A DNA stretch of 64,000 bases from NCBI RefSeq assembly GCF_009498035.1, contig NZ_CP034550.1:6076001-6140000 (forward strand). The letters are read 5' to 3'. The stretch is from Saccharothrix syringae. GTDB lineage: Bacteria; Actinomycetota; Actinomycetes; Mycobacteriales; Pseudonocardiaceae. Positions 45,484-55,643 of this stretch are shown here, piece after piece. Made by a program: the position numbers and the translations under genes. The notes beneath the pieces were generated by a model. It had not been told where the DNA came from, did not search any database, and saw only the letters and a list, made by a program, of their open reading frames with translations. Position 1 is the stretch's first letter. Every line of letters starts with the position of its first letter.

Positions 45484-47613
45484 ATGTCCGCCCCGCCCTC
45501 TCGACACCCCTTCGGCACGCCGCCCACCGGCTCCACGGTCACCAACACCCTGGACAACGGACAGCACGGCACCGTGCTGCAGGTCGGCCACGTCCACGGC
45601 GACCTCGCCCTCCACGCCGCCTGCGACGACACCGCAGGGCCGGTGTCCATCCGCCCACCCCTGGACCGGGTCACCTCCGACCTGCACGGCCGCGACGACC
45701 TGGTCGCCACCCTGCTCGACGGCGTCCTGCGCCAGGACGGCGCCACCACCGTGCTGCACGGCGCGGGCGGGGGCGGCAAGACCGCCGCCGCCCTCACCCT
45801 GGCCGACCTGCTCGACCACGAACACCGCCGGATCCGCCTGTGGTGGATCGACGCCTCCACCGAACGCAGCCTCACCGCGGGCCTGCGCGAACTGGCCCTG
45901 GACGCCGGAGCCCCGATCGACACCGTCATCCGTGCCTGGTCGGGCCAGTTGTCCCCGGTGCCGGTGCTCACCGACGCACTGGCCCGCCACCCGCGGCCGT
46001 GGGTGGTCATCGTCGACAACGCCGACGACACCCGCCTGCTGCAGCCCTGGCTGCCGGCGTTACGCCACCGCACCGGCCACGTCCTGATCACCAGTCGCGA
46101 CGGCACCGGCGACCGCTGGCCCCGCCACGCCACCCTGGTCCCCCTGCGTCCCCTGACCCGCGAGCACGCCGCCGACGTGCTGTGCTCCCTGGCACCCCGG
46201 GCCGGGACCCGCGACCAGGCCCTGCTGCTGGCCGACACCCTCGGACGCCTGCCGCTGGCCCTGCACCTGGCCGGGCGCTACCTGCGCGGCGCCGCCGCCC
46301 TGCCGCCCGTGCCAGGCGTCCTGCTGCCCGTGGACTTCGACCACTACCGCCGCACCTTCCACGACCACTTCGCCCACGTCGACCGCCTGCACAACCTCGG
46401 CCGCGACCTCGACGAGCGCGCACTGCTCACCCGCACCTGGGAGCTGTCGCTGGACCTGCTGCACGACCGCGGCCTGCGCCACGCCCGGCCCCTGCTGCGC
46501 TGGCTGTCCTGCTTCGCCCCCGCGCCCCTGCCCTACGTCCTGGCCAACCCCGACATCCTGATCCACTCGCCGCTGTTCCCCGGCATCACCGGCGCCGACA
46601 TCACCGACACCCTCACCGTCCTGGTCGACTTCGGCCTGATCGACCAGGTCGACTTCCGCGACAGCCGCTCCTCGGCCACGACCACCCGCAGCATGCTCAT
46701 CCACCCCGTCATCCGCGAGGCCAACCGCCATCAACCCGACCTGCTCGCCGACCCACGCCCCTACCTGGCCCTGTGCGTCGCGGTGCTCGACGGCGCCACC
46801 AGCCACCTGCACACCGCCGACCCCACCCACCGGTCATGCTGGGCCGCGCTGATCCCCCACCTCGACCACCTCGTCGACCACGTCGCCCACCACCCCGACC
46901 TGCCCGACACCTGGCGGCTGCTGGCCACCAAACTCACCCGCAGCACCGCGGTGTTCGCCCACCTCGCCGGCACACCGGCCCGCGCCGAAACCCTCTACCA
47001 CGACGCCCTGACCGTCCGACACCAACACCTGGGCCCTCACCACCCCGACGTGCTGACCCTGCGACGCGACCTGGCCTGGCTGCACTGGACCGGCCACCCC
47101 ACCCCCGACCCCGACCACCTCCAGCGCTGCCGCGCCGAGTACACCGGGCTGATCGACCACTGCACCACCCACCTGGGCGAGCACCACCCGCTCACCCTGA
47201 CCTGCCGCTTCGACCTGGCCTGGATCGACATCCAAGACCGTCGCCACAGCAGCGACCCCGCAGAGGCCGTCGAGCGATACCGCAACCTCATCCGCGCCGA
47301 ACACCAGGCCTACGGACGCCACGAAATCAGCGGCCTGGCCGTCCAGCTCGAACTCATCGCCCACCTCTGGCGCCGCACCGTAGCCTGCACTCCGCAGCCC
47401 CATGTCACCATGCCACCTCACTACATCACGCTGGTCACCACCGAGTTCGAGCGACTGTTCGCGATGATCGACGACATCGAACAACATCCCGACCTCCACG
47501 CCGGCCTGCCCATGACCGTCGATCAGCTGCGCGACAGCGCCCTACACCTGCACCACGCCTTCGCCACCCGACACAACCGACACCCGAACGCCGGACCGCC
47601 CCGAGCGACATAG
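45484..47613 (+). CDS. STAND (NB-ARC-like) ATPase with C-terminal TPR region
   Basis: 709 aa from ATG 45484 with AGGAGAG 8 bases upstream. N-terminus has GSTVTNTLDNGQHGTVLQVG and HVHGDLALH, a segment common in actinobacterial STAND proteins. P-loop LHGAGGGGKTAAAL near 93; Walker B-like PWVVIVDNADD near 175; sensor LITSRDG near 200; GLPR-like GRLPLALHLAG near 255. A winged-helix-like part follows, then TPR-type repeats from about 490 (GTPARAETLYHDALTVRHQH, LGEHHPLTLTCRFDLAW). No effector domain is obvious. STAND proteins are ATP-driven switches in signalling or phage defence. It has its own promoter region after the hairpin. Confidence 0.87.
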   Translation: MSAPPSRHPFGTPPTGSTVTNTLDNGQHGTVLQVGHVHGDLALHAACDDTAGPVSIRPPLDRVTSDLHGRDDLVATLLDGVLRQDGATTVLHGAGGGGKTAAALTLADLLDHEHRRIRLWWIDASTERSLTAGLRELALDAGAPIDTVIRAWSGQLSPVPVLTDALARHPRPWVVIVDNADDTRLLQPWLPALRHRTGHVLITSRDGTGDRWPRHATLVPLRPLTREHAADVLCSLAPRAGTRDQALLLADTLGRLPLALHLAGRYLRGAAALPPVPGVLLPVDFDHYRRTFHDHFAHVDRLHNLGRDLDERALLTRTWELSLDLLHDRGLRHARPLLRWLSCFAPAPLPYVLANPDILIHSPLFPGITGADITDTLTVLVDFGLIDQVDFRDSRSSATTTRSMLIHPVIREANRHQPDLLADPRPYLALCVAVLDGATSHLHTADPTHRSCWAALIPHLDHLVDHVAHHPDLPDTWRLLATKLTRSTAVFAHLAGTPARAETLYHDALTVRHQHLGPHHPDVLTLRRDLAWLHWTGHPTPDPDHLQRCRAEYTGLIDHCTTHLGEHHPLTLTCRFDLAWIDIQDRRHSSDPAEAVERYRNLIRAEHQAYGRHEISGLAVQLELIAHLWRRTVACTPQPHVTMPPHYITLVTTEFERLFAMIDDIEQHPDLHAGLPMTVDQLRDSALHLHHAFATRHNRHPNAGPPRAT

Positions 47614-47793
47614 GTCCTCCCCGCACAATCGCCCTCTTCGCACAACCAGTCGATCCGACCTCGCGTATCGGCGATCGCGCCAGAGGGCGACACCTCTTAT
47701 GGTGTGCCCGAGGTTCGGCGAAACCCTTCTGCTGTTGCGGTGGTATCTCGGGCCTGCACAAGTTGATCGGCCGGTCCACACGCGACGTAGGGC

Positions 47794-47930
47794 GTGGTCG
47801 ACCACAAAATTTTTCGCGGCCAGTCCACGAACCGACTGACTTGCCAACCGTCGATCACCCTCCACCGTCAACACACGCCTACCACCGCCATTCCGCACCA
47901 CTGCCACCAATCCTGAACAACTCTTCAGGA
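47794..47930. promoter_or_regulatory. Two palindromes in the 609-bp gap after the STAND gene
   Basis: GTGGTCGACCAC (47794-47805) is a perfect 12-bp palindrome followed by an AT run. TCCTGAA-N6-TTCAGGA (47911-47930) is a perfect 7-base-arm repeat followed by a lower-GC stretch. Both are 290-430 bp upstream of the broken secreted-protein start. I see no gene in 47614-48222. Confidence 0.35.
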
Positions 47931-48222
47931 TACTTCAAGACTTATTCAGAACCCGTCGGGCACAGTAGACAGCGTCCACACGGACCCCAGGGTGTGCACG
48001 TATTCACCGCAGGTCGCCGAAGATCGTGAGGGGGACGGCAGCCTGCCGTATGGGTGACTCGTTCGACGCACCCCCAGGCGGTTACGGGCCGCGTACACGA
48101 ATCTTCCCGCGATAGATCACCCTGTGAGCAGGCGGTGCTGCGGTGCGGTGACACCTCGATCGATTCCCTTACGGATGCCGCACAGGCACACCTTGTCGAA
48201 AGAAACGGAGACAGTGGCCATC

Positions 48223-48677
48223 ATGGGCAGGACGACTCGTTTCATCACGGCCGGGCTCGCGCTCGCCGCACTGACGCTGGTGGCGTAGCCGGCACCGGCC
48301 GGCGTCGTCGACAGGGGACTCGGGCGGCGACCCACGGCAGCGGGATGCACCTACCGATTCAAATCGCCTACGACGCTGTTGTGTACACCACCAACGACTC
48401 CGCGGTCGCCTCGGTGGACCGGTGGAACGCCTGGGAGTTGGAGGTCTGCGACGAGTCCGCGGACGGAATGCAGGCCAGGACCGAGCTGCGCAACCTCACC
48501 ACCGGCCAGGTCGTCGCCACCGCCGAGGACGCCAACGGCGCCGCCAACGACGACTGTGGCATCGACTACGCCTATCCCACTCCCTGCTTCGGCGAACGCC
48601 TCCGCGTCACCGTCTGGGTCCAGGACGGCGGCAACGGCACCCCGCGATACCGCGCCTACGCCGACTTCACCACCTGA
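48223..48677 (+). pseudogene. Small secreted protein, broken by a stop and a frameshift
   Basis: ATG 48223 (CGGAGA upstream) begins a clear Sec signal, MGRTTRFITAGLALAALTLV, which hits TAG at 48286-48288 just before PAPAG, a plausible signal-peptidase region. The mature part is in a different frame: IQIAYDAVVYTTNDSAVASV, RWNAWELEVCDESADGM, VVATAEDANGAANDDCGID and RLRVTVWVQDGGNGTPRY to the stop at 48677, with two conserved-looking Cys. An ATG at 48345 could start a leaderless form. Domain not recognised (a small beta-rich extracellular fold). Confidence 0.6.
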
Positions 48678-48934
48678 CCGCCCACCCAAGTCCCCACTCT
48701 GGATCGGCGGGCGCCTACCGCACCGACGTCTGCATCGGTGTAACACCGACCTCACGCCTGAGATCGGGCCAGTCGTTCGGACGCATCCGCCGCCCCTGGA
48801 GCGTGTTCGGGCGGCGAGCTTACCGTCCGTATCCGGCCGGCGCGGCCAGGACCAGTCGCGGCGTCGCCGGAGCCGGGGCACCACACCCGGATTCAACACA
48901 TCGCTGTCCATCACCTCGAAGAAAGGCGAGCACC

Positions 48935-49465
48935 ATGCGTTTCCGCATCCTCACGGGCCTCCTCGCACTGTTCCTGGGCGCGATCGCCACGAGCGGCACG
49001 GCCTCGGCCGCGCCCACCGCTGGCCCGACCGTCGCCGCGCCCCCCTCCACCCAGGAAGTGATCAAGTGGTGGGCATCGTGGAGCGGTCTGGTCATGGACG
49101 CGTCGAACTTCGGCGGTCACGGCACCCCGGTCGTGCTCTGGCCGGACACCGGCGGCAGCAACCAGTACTGGGTGACCGAGACGGCCCGCGAGGGCGGCAC
49201 CTACCTGCATCCCGCATACTCCGGTGGGCTGTGCCTCGACTTCGACGGCGAACGGGGTTACGGGAATCCCGTCAAGGTCAACAACTGCGACGGCAGCGAC
49301 TCTCAGCGGTGGTTCTTCTTCTACCACCCGAGCGGAGGGAACGCGATTGCCACGCACAGCGACTACCAGTACTGCATCGACGTACCCAACTCGGATTTCA
49401 CCGCCGGACGGCAACTCCAACTGTGGGGATGCAACAACACCACAGCACAACAGTGGCTCAGGTGA
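48935..49465 (+). CDS. Secreted ricin-type beta-trefoil lectin-like protein
   Basis: 176 aa from ATG 48935. Signal peptide MRFRILTGLLALFLGAIATS then GTASAAPTAG with cleavage near 26. The mature part has trefoil-type repeats: LVMDASNFGGHGTPVVLWPD, CLDFDGERGYGNPVKVNNCD with SQRWFF, and YCIDVPNSDFTAGRQLQLWG with NNTTAQQWL at the C-terminus. The QxW-like signature (QYW, QRW, QQW) appears three times. Probably an exported carbohydrate-binding protein without a catalytic domain. A very long hairpin lies 85 bp after the stop. Confidence 0.88.
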   Translation: MRFRILTGLLALFLGAIATSGTASAAPTAGPTVAAPPSTQEVIKWWASWSGLVMDASNFGGHGTPVVLWPDTGGSNQYWVTETAREGGTYLHPAYSGGLCLDFDGERGYGNPVKVNNCDGSDSQRWFFFYHPSGGNAIATHSDYQYCIDVPNSDFTAGRQLQLWGCNNTTAQQWLR

Positions 49466-49550
49466 CCAGGCCCTCCGTCCACGCAACCGCATCGTGCTCG
49501 CGACTCCCGCAGCCCGATCGCGCACAGTGGAAATCCGGCCGAAGCACACT

Positions 49551-49626
49551 CCGGTGACCACCGACTCGTGCCCGCGGCGCCGCATCCTGACGGGCGGCGC
49601 CGCGGGCACGAGTCGGTGGTCACCGG
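49551..49626. terminator. 33-bp perfect hairpin downstream of the lectin gene
   Basis: Arms 49551-49583 and 49594-49626 are fully complementary (outer CCGGTGACCACC, inner GCGGCGCCGC) with a 10-base loop ATCCTGACGG. It is longer and more perfect than an ordinary terminator. It starts 85 bp after the lectin stop. No transposase lies next to it. Confidence 0.7.
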
Positions 49627-50721
49627 TGTTGGCTTTGTCGCTGAGAAGCGACCGCGAATCTCTGTCAGCGGTGATCGCACCGCAGTTGGCGGGATGTCGG
49701 TGTCGGTGAGTCTCGACCGCAGGGTGCAGTTGATCTGCGGTCGCGCGTCGCCCGAGGTCGGGGCGCCTCTGGCGCGTGGCTTGGTCTGCTTGTGCCCGCC
49801 CGGCGCGGTCACGTCTCGCCGACATTGATCACGCGCTTGATCGACAAGTGCGGTCGAAACCGAGCTGCATTCGCGATCAGAACTCGCTGACATAGCCACC
49901 GGTGTCATTCCCCACGACCGCCACGTCGTCCGCGACGATCTGCCCATGCCCCACGGCGTACCGCACACCTGACATCGCGTGTCCGGCCCATCGCGCCCAC
50001 TAGCGCGGCAGGGAACACTCCCCGCTGGCCGTCACGGCCCGACATCCATCGGCACGGCCTCCTCGTCATCGCGACACTTGTCCGGACAGAGCATGGATAC
50101 GACAGGGGAATCCACAAAGGATGCACGGCCAGCACCACACCGGACATCCCCTCAACGCTTCCGAGAAACGCTGAAGCGATCTTCGGGAACCTCGTGACAC
50201 CGGTACATAGTATGGTCATGCAGATGCCGGAGACAGGGGACAATCGTGGACCGACGAACATGCCGACACGAGGACCGCCACCTGAAATATTCGCCATCGA
50301 CGAGGAATGCAGTGCAACGGCGACCTGCGACAGGCCGGCGAGCATCCTTACGATGGGAACCGGGCCTGATGTGGCGCCCCCCGACCCGAAGGGGTACCAG
50401 GTGTGCACACAAATGTGTACCACGGAAACTGGACACCGATACCGACTGCCACCCGGCCCCCTTCTCCCGCGGCCACCACTCATCACCCGCCCGCAGATGC
50501 AGCACACTGCGGCGGCGCGCCACGTCCGCCCGTGCTCAAGCATGGTGGGTCCGAGTCGAACTCGGCCGTGAAGACCCATCGTTCCGCCGACCGGGTCATC
50601 CCGCCGACAGCAGAGAAGTTCGCGGTGCCGGAGCGCTGCAACACTGTCTGGCCGGGGACGTGGCGCGTGGGATAGGCACGTCACTTGGGCTTACCTGATC
50701 CACAGGACAGGAGTGGGACCG
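49627..50721. other. 1.1-kb stretch with no supported gene
   Basis: Several short open frames exist on both strands, but none has a recognisable domain, good third-position GC bias and a ribosome site together. Composition is lower in GC than the flanks in places (for example around 50160-50300). It may contain the promoter of the histidine kinase, with ACAGGAG just before its start. Confidence 0.5.
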
Positions 50722-52197
50722 ATGGAGAGCTGGCAACAGTCCCGAATGCGGTCGTTGCGTGTGTCGGTCTCGCTTGCGGCCACGGCTGTGATCACCGTGC
50801 CCGTCGCCGCCGTGACGGTCCTGGCGGTGATGTCCGCACGGAATGAGGCGATGCGACCGGACACCTCACCGGTCGAGATGCGCTATCTCTGCAGTTTTGC
50901 TGTTGTACCGCCACGATCGGACCTGCTCCCCGGAGACGTGTCGAACGTCGTCGTCGGATGGGCAGAAACGCAACACTGTGTTCGTAACCGGAACGCCGAC
51001 TCGACGGAAGTCGAGTGGTTCAACCAGGTGCCATCCAAACCCGTACGGGTTGGCGATATAACATTCGACGACACCATCGATGCCGACACAATCATCACAT
51101 GCGGAGCGGACTATAGCTCCGCAGTCGTGATCCCCGAGCTGTCTTTATGGCCTTTCACCGACGCGACGAAAATCCGCTACAAATACGTAGCGGACAACGG
51201 ATACACCCGTACTGTCCCTCCTGAAGACGTGCCACTCCGACCCGACGATCGCGCACGACTTCAGCAAGCGCAGCGGGCTCTCAACACGCGGGTATTGTTG
51301 CTGACCTTCGGAGCGGTGCTCCTGAGCACTCTGTTCGGCTGTGTTGTGTGGCTCGCCACCAGTCGCATGCTCCGGCCGGTGGAGGCGATCCGCCGGGAGA
51401 TGGCCGACATCACCGAGCACGACCTGACCCGCCGGGTCCCCGTGTCCCGCAACCGCAATGAAATCGCCGAACTGGCCGACACGGTCAACGCCACCCTGGA
51501 CCGACTGGAGACCGCGGTGCAGGACAACCGGCGGTTCGTCGCCGACGCCTCCCATGAACTACGCAGCCCGATCGCGGCGCTGCGCGCCGAGCTGGAGATC
51601 GCCACCACCCATCCCAGCCAGGCCGACTGGCCCGCAGTGGTCGACGCGGCCCTGGCCGACACCGAGCGACTGCAGCACCTGGCTTCCGATCTGCTGCTGC
51701 TCGCCCGCCTCGACCATGACTCCACCGCCACCGCCACCGCCAGCCGTATCGCCGGCGACGACGTTCTCGACCTCACCGCACTGATACGCGATCAGACCAA
51801 CATACGCCGCAGCCGCCACACCCTCACCACCGACCTGCCCGACCACCCGGTGTCGGCACGCGGCCGCCGTGCCCTGCTCGACCGCCTGCTGGGCAACCTC
51901 CTGGACAACGCCGAACGCCACGCCACCACCACCATCACCGTCCGCCTGAGCACCGCCAACGACCAGGCGATCCTGGAAGTCCTCGACGACGGCCCCGGCA
52001 TCCCACCCGACGACCACGAACGCGTCTTCGACCGCTTCACCCGCCTCGACGACGCCCGCACCCGCGACACCGGCGGCACCGGGCTGGGCCTCCCCATCGC
52101 CCGCCGCATCGCCACCAACCACGCAGGCACCCTGCAGGCCGTTGACCCGGACGTCGGCGGCGCGCGGTTTGTTGTCACCCTCCCCCTGACCCCCTGA
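50722..52197 (+). CDS. Orphan sensor histidine kinase
   Basis: 491 aa from ATG 50722 with AGGAG upstream. Two membrane segments, near 16-36 (LAATAVITVPVAAVTVLAVM) and 195-215 (LLLTFGAVLLSTLFGCVVWL), bound an extracytoplasmic sensor of about 155 residues containing three or more Cys. Then HAMP (MLRPVEAIRREMADI), HisKA with the phospho-His in FVADASHELRSPIAALRAE near 280, N-box LLGNLLDNAERHA near 396, G1 VLDDGPGIPPDD and G2 TGGTGLGLPIARRI. The plan is that of an OmpR-partner kinase, but no response regulator is adjacent. Gap 52198-52545 downstream shows no gene. Confidence 0.92.
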   Translation: MESWQQSRMRSLRVSVSLAATAVITVPVAAVTVLAVMSARNEAMRPDTSPVEMRYLCSFAVVPPRSDLLPGDVSNVVVGWAETQHCVRNRNADSTEVEWFNQVPSKPVRVGDITFDDTIDADTIITCGADYSSAVVIPELSLWPFTDATKIRYKYVADNGYTRTVPPEDVPLRPDDRARLQQAQRALNTRVLLLTFGAVLLSTLFGCVVWLATSRMLRPVEAIRREMADITEHDLTRRVPVSRNRNEIAELADTVNATLDRLETAVQDNRRFVADASHELRSPIAALRAELEIATTHPSQADWPAVVDAALADTERLQHLASDLLLLARLDHDSTATATASRIAGDDVLDLTALIRDQTNIRRSRHTLTTDLPDHPVSARGRRALLDRLLGNLLDNAERHATTTITVRLSTANDQAILEVLDDGPGIPPDDHERVFDRFTRLDDARTRDTGGTGLGLPIARRIATNHAGTLQAVDPDVGGARFVVTLPLTP

Positions 52198-52545
52198 TCG
52201 GCGATACGGAAGCAGTGTTGCAGCCGAATGCAAGGGTCGCCCTGCCGTAGGTGTCATGGGCGCTGTCGCGGAGTACCTGTGACGGCAACGCGCCCGGCGA
52301 GATCTGGTGTGCCCCGAACGCGCAACCGTGCCCCCACACATGCCGTCTTCCGCCGGGCCGATTTACCCGCCCCTTGCCGGTCGGCACCGGTCACAGTGCT
52401 CCCTGTGCGCCGACTTGACCGGTCCCGGTGTGCACTTCTACCCGCGTCAGGTACGGCGTTTCGGTCACATCGGGACGCCGAACCGGCTTCTCTCCCGATC
52501 TCTGCCCGCCAGCTCATCCGCGCGGATGCGGGTGTATGTCGCGGT

Positions 52546-52899
52546 TCAGGCGGAGTGGGCCTGCTGGAACTGTTCGATCAGTGCCGTGGAGATGCGTCCC
52601 CGGTCCGAGATCTGCTCTCCTCGGCTTCTGGCCCACTCACGGATCGCCTGGTTCTGTGCCCGGTCGCCGCCTGCGGGAACTGTCGTCCGAGTGTGGCGTT
52701 GCCGCGTAGTGCGCTGCTTGCGGCCACTGGATCGTCGTCCGCTCGCGACGAAGTCGGCGAGCCGTCGGCGCAGCTTGTCAGCGTTGCCCGCGGACAGGTC
52801 GATGGAGTAGCTGACTCCGTCCAGGGCGAAGTCCACGGTTTCCCGTGCTTCACTGCCGTCGAGGTCGTCGACCAGCGTGACGATGGTCTGCCGCGCCAT
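52546..52899 (-). CDS. lsr2: Lsr2 nucleoid-associated protein
   Basis: 117 aa, normal for Lsr2. Start ATG 52899 with AAGGAG 7 bases upstream; the open frame to 53016 is not conserved. N-terminal oligomerisation domain MARQTIVTLVDDLDGSEA, TVDFALDGVSYSIDLSAGNA, then LRRRLADFVASGR. The C-terminal DNA-binding domain ends NQAIREWARSRGEQISDRGR with ISTALIEQFQQAH; the usual RGR minor-groove hook is at SDRGRIS. Lsr2 bridges DNA and silences AT-rich acquired genes, including antibiotic clusters. This copy may be one of several in the genome. The 52900-53215 interval is lower in GC and shows no supported gene. Confidence 0.95.
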   Translation of the reverse strand: MARQTIVTLVDDLDGSEARETVDFALDGVSYSIDLSAGNADKLRRRLADFVASGRRSSGRKQRTTRQRHTRTTVPAGGDRAQNQAIREWARSRGEQISDRGRISTALIEQFQQAHSA

Positions 52900-53215
52900 G
52901 CGGAAACTCCTTGCCGGGATCGCCGTGTTCGGTGATCGGAGCGAGCGTTGCGCACTACCGAACCGGCACGAATACGCGGCCGGCCGGCCGCGCGCAGCGA
53001 TTCTATCGACCGACATGGATCAGCGCAAGCTATTCCAGTGGCCGAAAGGCTCGAGATCGACGCATGTCACTGTAGGGCTAGCGCCGCCATTACCCGCAAG
53101 CGGAGCATCTCTTACCAACAAATGACAACCGATGTGCTCGTCATGCTTTCCCACGCAAGCAAGCTTGCTGAAATCGATTACTTCCGACTTGGCATGCCCG
53201 GCCTCTCACAGTACT

Positions 53216-55336
53216 TCAACGAAAGTGAGGGCGACGCAGATGGATCTTGCGAGAACCTTTACAAGGGTATCGGGCGGCAAGGTATTGCTGAATGCGCAAG
53301 TGACGAAACCGATAGAGGGCGCCGGTACGGTGAAGCACTCCAAGTTCGTGAGCTCGTTCCAGAAATTCCATGAGCCGCCATGGCACACCTCCGTACCTCC
53401 AGAGCAACAAGCACGTTAGGGAGTACTTGATCCAGGCACAACTGAATGGGTACAGAGAGGTGAAAAGTGCCGCCATACCCAGAGCGGTCGATAGAGAGCC
53501 GATGAAACTGACATCCGCGCTTAGCCCAGCGAGTAGCACGAGGAGCGCCATACCGAAAAAAGTAACCGCCCCGTTCAATATTGCCATGGCGCGATCAGAA
53601 GCAAGGCTGTCACGAGGATGACCGGGGTCGTCAGCCGGAATGCGGCCGACAAGTTCAATGTTAATCAACCCCAGAAGCACAACCAGCGTACCAAGTCCGA
53701 CCATGATGCCCGGAGGTTGATCTCGGGCAACCAGATAACCAACCACAGGTCCCCCGACGAGGAGCCCGACAACGTACCGGACGATCGCCGCCCCGGTCGG
53801 CCGCGACATCATTTTGGGCAGGGGCACCAAGCGTGTGTCGTCGTCGCTGCCGATGAGCATGCGCATTACCAGCCCAACGAGTGCGCCGATCGCAAGGCCT
53901 ACCACACAGCCCAGGATGGCCAGCACAATCAGAGTAAATACGCGCGATATCGTCAGGACGCCAGGACTGACCGACCGCGACGCGGGCGTAGTGAATATCG
54001 TCGCAACGAACAGCAAGACAGCTATGACCGCCCCAGTAATTGCACCCTTAATCGCCGAAACTTGAACTTGCGGACGGGGTAAAAGTAGACACAAGCGCCA
54101 CCAGGTCAAATCTGTGCCGGGTTTCGACGCCTGAGCAGCGGCGAGGAACGCCAACACGGCAGCCACCTGCTCCGGATTCTCTTCCGGAGAGTAAAGTGCA
54201 GGAATATAGGAGTCAAGCAATAGTCGCTCCACCCCCTCGACGGTTGTTAGAGCCAACATTTGAGCCGGGTCGGTCTTGACAGGCGCGTAGGCGGTTCGAG
54301 CCAAGTCAGCCATCAACGGAGTGGACAGCGCCTGCGCCAACACCCCGTCCGGATGCGCTCGTAATTCCGCTGTAACCGGCGCAAAACGGGCATCTCCAAC
54401 CGGGCGTCCAGAGTCCAAGTAGTCCGCCACCGCCTCTGCGGTCACCTCCATGAGGTCGACTACCAGCGCACGTCCCAATGGAAAACCTATCTCACCGATC
54501 GCGGCCTGATACTCCTCGGGGCGGCTGGTAAGCACTAATGGCCGGTCATAACCGACAGTGGCGGCGATCCCGCGCAGTGCTCGAACTCGTGCAGTGGTAG
54601 CGATCTCGTCGAATCCGTCCAATACGGGCAACACCATGCCTCGCCGCACCAATTCCTTCGCGGCCTCGGGCCCGTGCGGGCCTCCCTTGCTGAAAGGTGG
54701 ATGCTCCACGGCGATCCGCCGGGCCAGCCAACTCTCTAGGCCCTCCCTTTCCGGGTTCCATGCCGACAGTGACACCAGCATCGGCACCGGTTCACCGGGG
54801 TTGCGCCGGTTGATTAACGCTATGGTGAGGCCCACGGCAGCCGTGGTCTTACCTGCCCCTGGGCCACCGAGAATTACCAAGCGGCGAGCAGGTAATCGAT
54901 CGAATGTCTTTATCAGGTCAGCGCTGTCACCGTGAAGGTCCAGCGGAATCGAGCGTGTCAGAGTCGTCGGGGGACCGATCACCTCGTCCGCAGTCGCAGC
55001 AACTGGCCGGTCGGTAGACAGGAAGCGCACCTCCAACCCGTTCGACGGGGTCACCAGTCGAACCTGGGCTTCCTGCTCGTGTCGCCGCTTGATCAACTCC
55101 GCCAGTTTGTCGGCAGCCTGCTCCAGGCCAGCCTCCTGATCGCTGGTGGCACTGCCGCTGTCGGCGCGTCGAGAGAAGAACAGTGCCACGAACGTAAACA
55201 GTGTGAGCACCGCCGCGATGACGCTTCCCAGTTTGTCCAGCACATCCAGCACGTCCTCGTCCTGCAGCACCAGCACCGCGATAAAGGCGGTTGCCGACAG
55301 ACATGCCGCTCCGAGCCACGCTCCGCGTCGATCCAC
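53216..55336 (-). CDS. Membrane-bound NACHT-type NTPase
   Basis: 706 aa from GTG 55336 (AGGAT upstream); the frame is open to an ATG at 55474, so the start is uncertain. Two N-terminal membrane helices (ACLSATAFIAVLVLQ, VIAAVLTLFTFVALFFS), a coiled charged stretch, then the NTPase: Walker A ILGGPGAGKTTAAVG near 153, Walker B LPVLDGFDEIATTARV near 235 and sensor PLVLTSRPEEYQAA. The C-terminal third has about seven hydrophobic helices (AVIAVLLFVATIFTTP, VFTLIVLAILGCVVGLAIGA, TFFGMALLVLLAGL). Related proteins act in signal-transduction or phage-defence switches. GC content falls at the 3' end, next to lsr2, suggesting acquired DNA. Confidence 0.88.
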   Translation of the reverse strand: MDRRGAWLGAACLSATAFIAVLVLQDEDVLDVLDKLGSVIAAVLTLFTFVALFFSRRADSGSATSDQEAGLEQAADKLAELIKRRHEQEAQVRLVTPSNGLEVRFLSTDRPVAATADEVIGPPTTLTRSIPLDLHGDSADLIKTFDRLPARRLVILGGPGAGKTTAAVGLTIALINRRNPGEPVPMLVSLSAWNPEREGLESWLARRIAVEHPPFSKGGPHGPEAAKELVRRGMVLPVLDGFDEIATTARVRALRGIAATVGYDRPLVLTSRPEEYQAAIGEIGFPLGRALVVDLMEVTAEAVADYLDSGRPVGDARFAPVTAELRAHPDGVLAQALSTPLMADLARTAYAPVKTDPAQMLALTTVEGVERLLLDSYIPALYSPEENPEQVAAVLAFLAAAQASKPGTDLTWWRLCLLLPRPQVQVSAIKGAITGAVIAVLLFVATIFTTPASRSVSPGVLTISRVFTLIVLAILGCVVGLAIGALVGLVMRMLIGSDDDTRLVPLPKMMSRPTGAAIVRYVVGLLVGGPVVGYLVARDQPPGIMVGLGTLVVLLGLINIELVGRIPADDPGHPRDSLASDRAMAILNGAVTFFGMALLVLLAGLSADVSFIGSLSTALGMAALFTSLYPFSCAWIKYSLTCLLLWRYGGVPWRLMEFLERAHELGVLHRTGALYRFRHLRIQQYLAARYPCKGSRKIHLRRPHFR

Positions 55337-55643
55337 TCTGACATCCTGACGATCATCCGGTACCCACGCATACGGCCTAACGAGTGTAATGACATGCAGA
55401 CCGCGACATCCTGACGGCCGAGCGACATGAGCCTGATCAACGCCGTGCGCATCAACAATCTGATATCGATCCAAGCACCTCCGCCACGCAGGCCGCGCCC
55501 CGACTGGTCCTACTCGGCCTCCGGCAGAGCCAGTGGCTGCGGCGGCACGATGAGCCGCTCGGGGGCGTCCCAGAGCAGGCTGATGTGGCTTCCGAGGTGG
55601 GGGGTGGGTGTGGGCGCGTCGGAAGCTGTTCGTCGTAGCTCGT

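Noticed and set aside
45369..48029. An 886-codon plus-strand frame overlapping the STAND gene
   Set aside because: Composition is Pro/Arg/His-rich with no motif. The overlapping frame from 45484 has the P-loop and a good ribosome site.
49905..50684. A 259-codon minus-strand frame
   Set aside because: No domain, odd composition, no ribosome site; I left the interval as non-coding.
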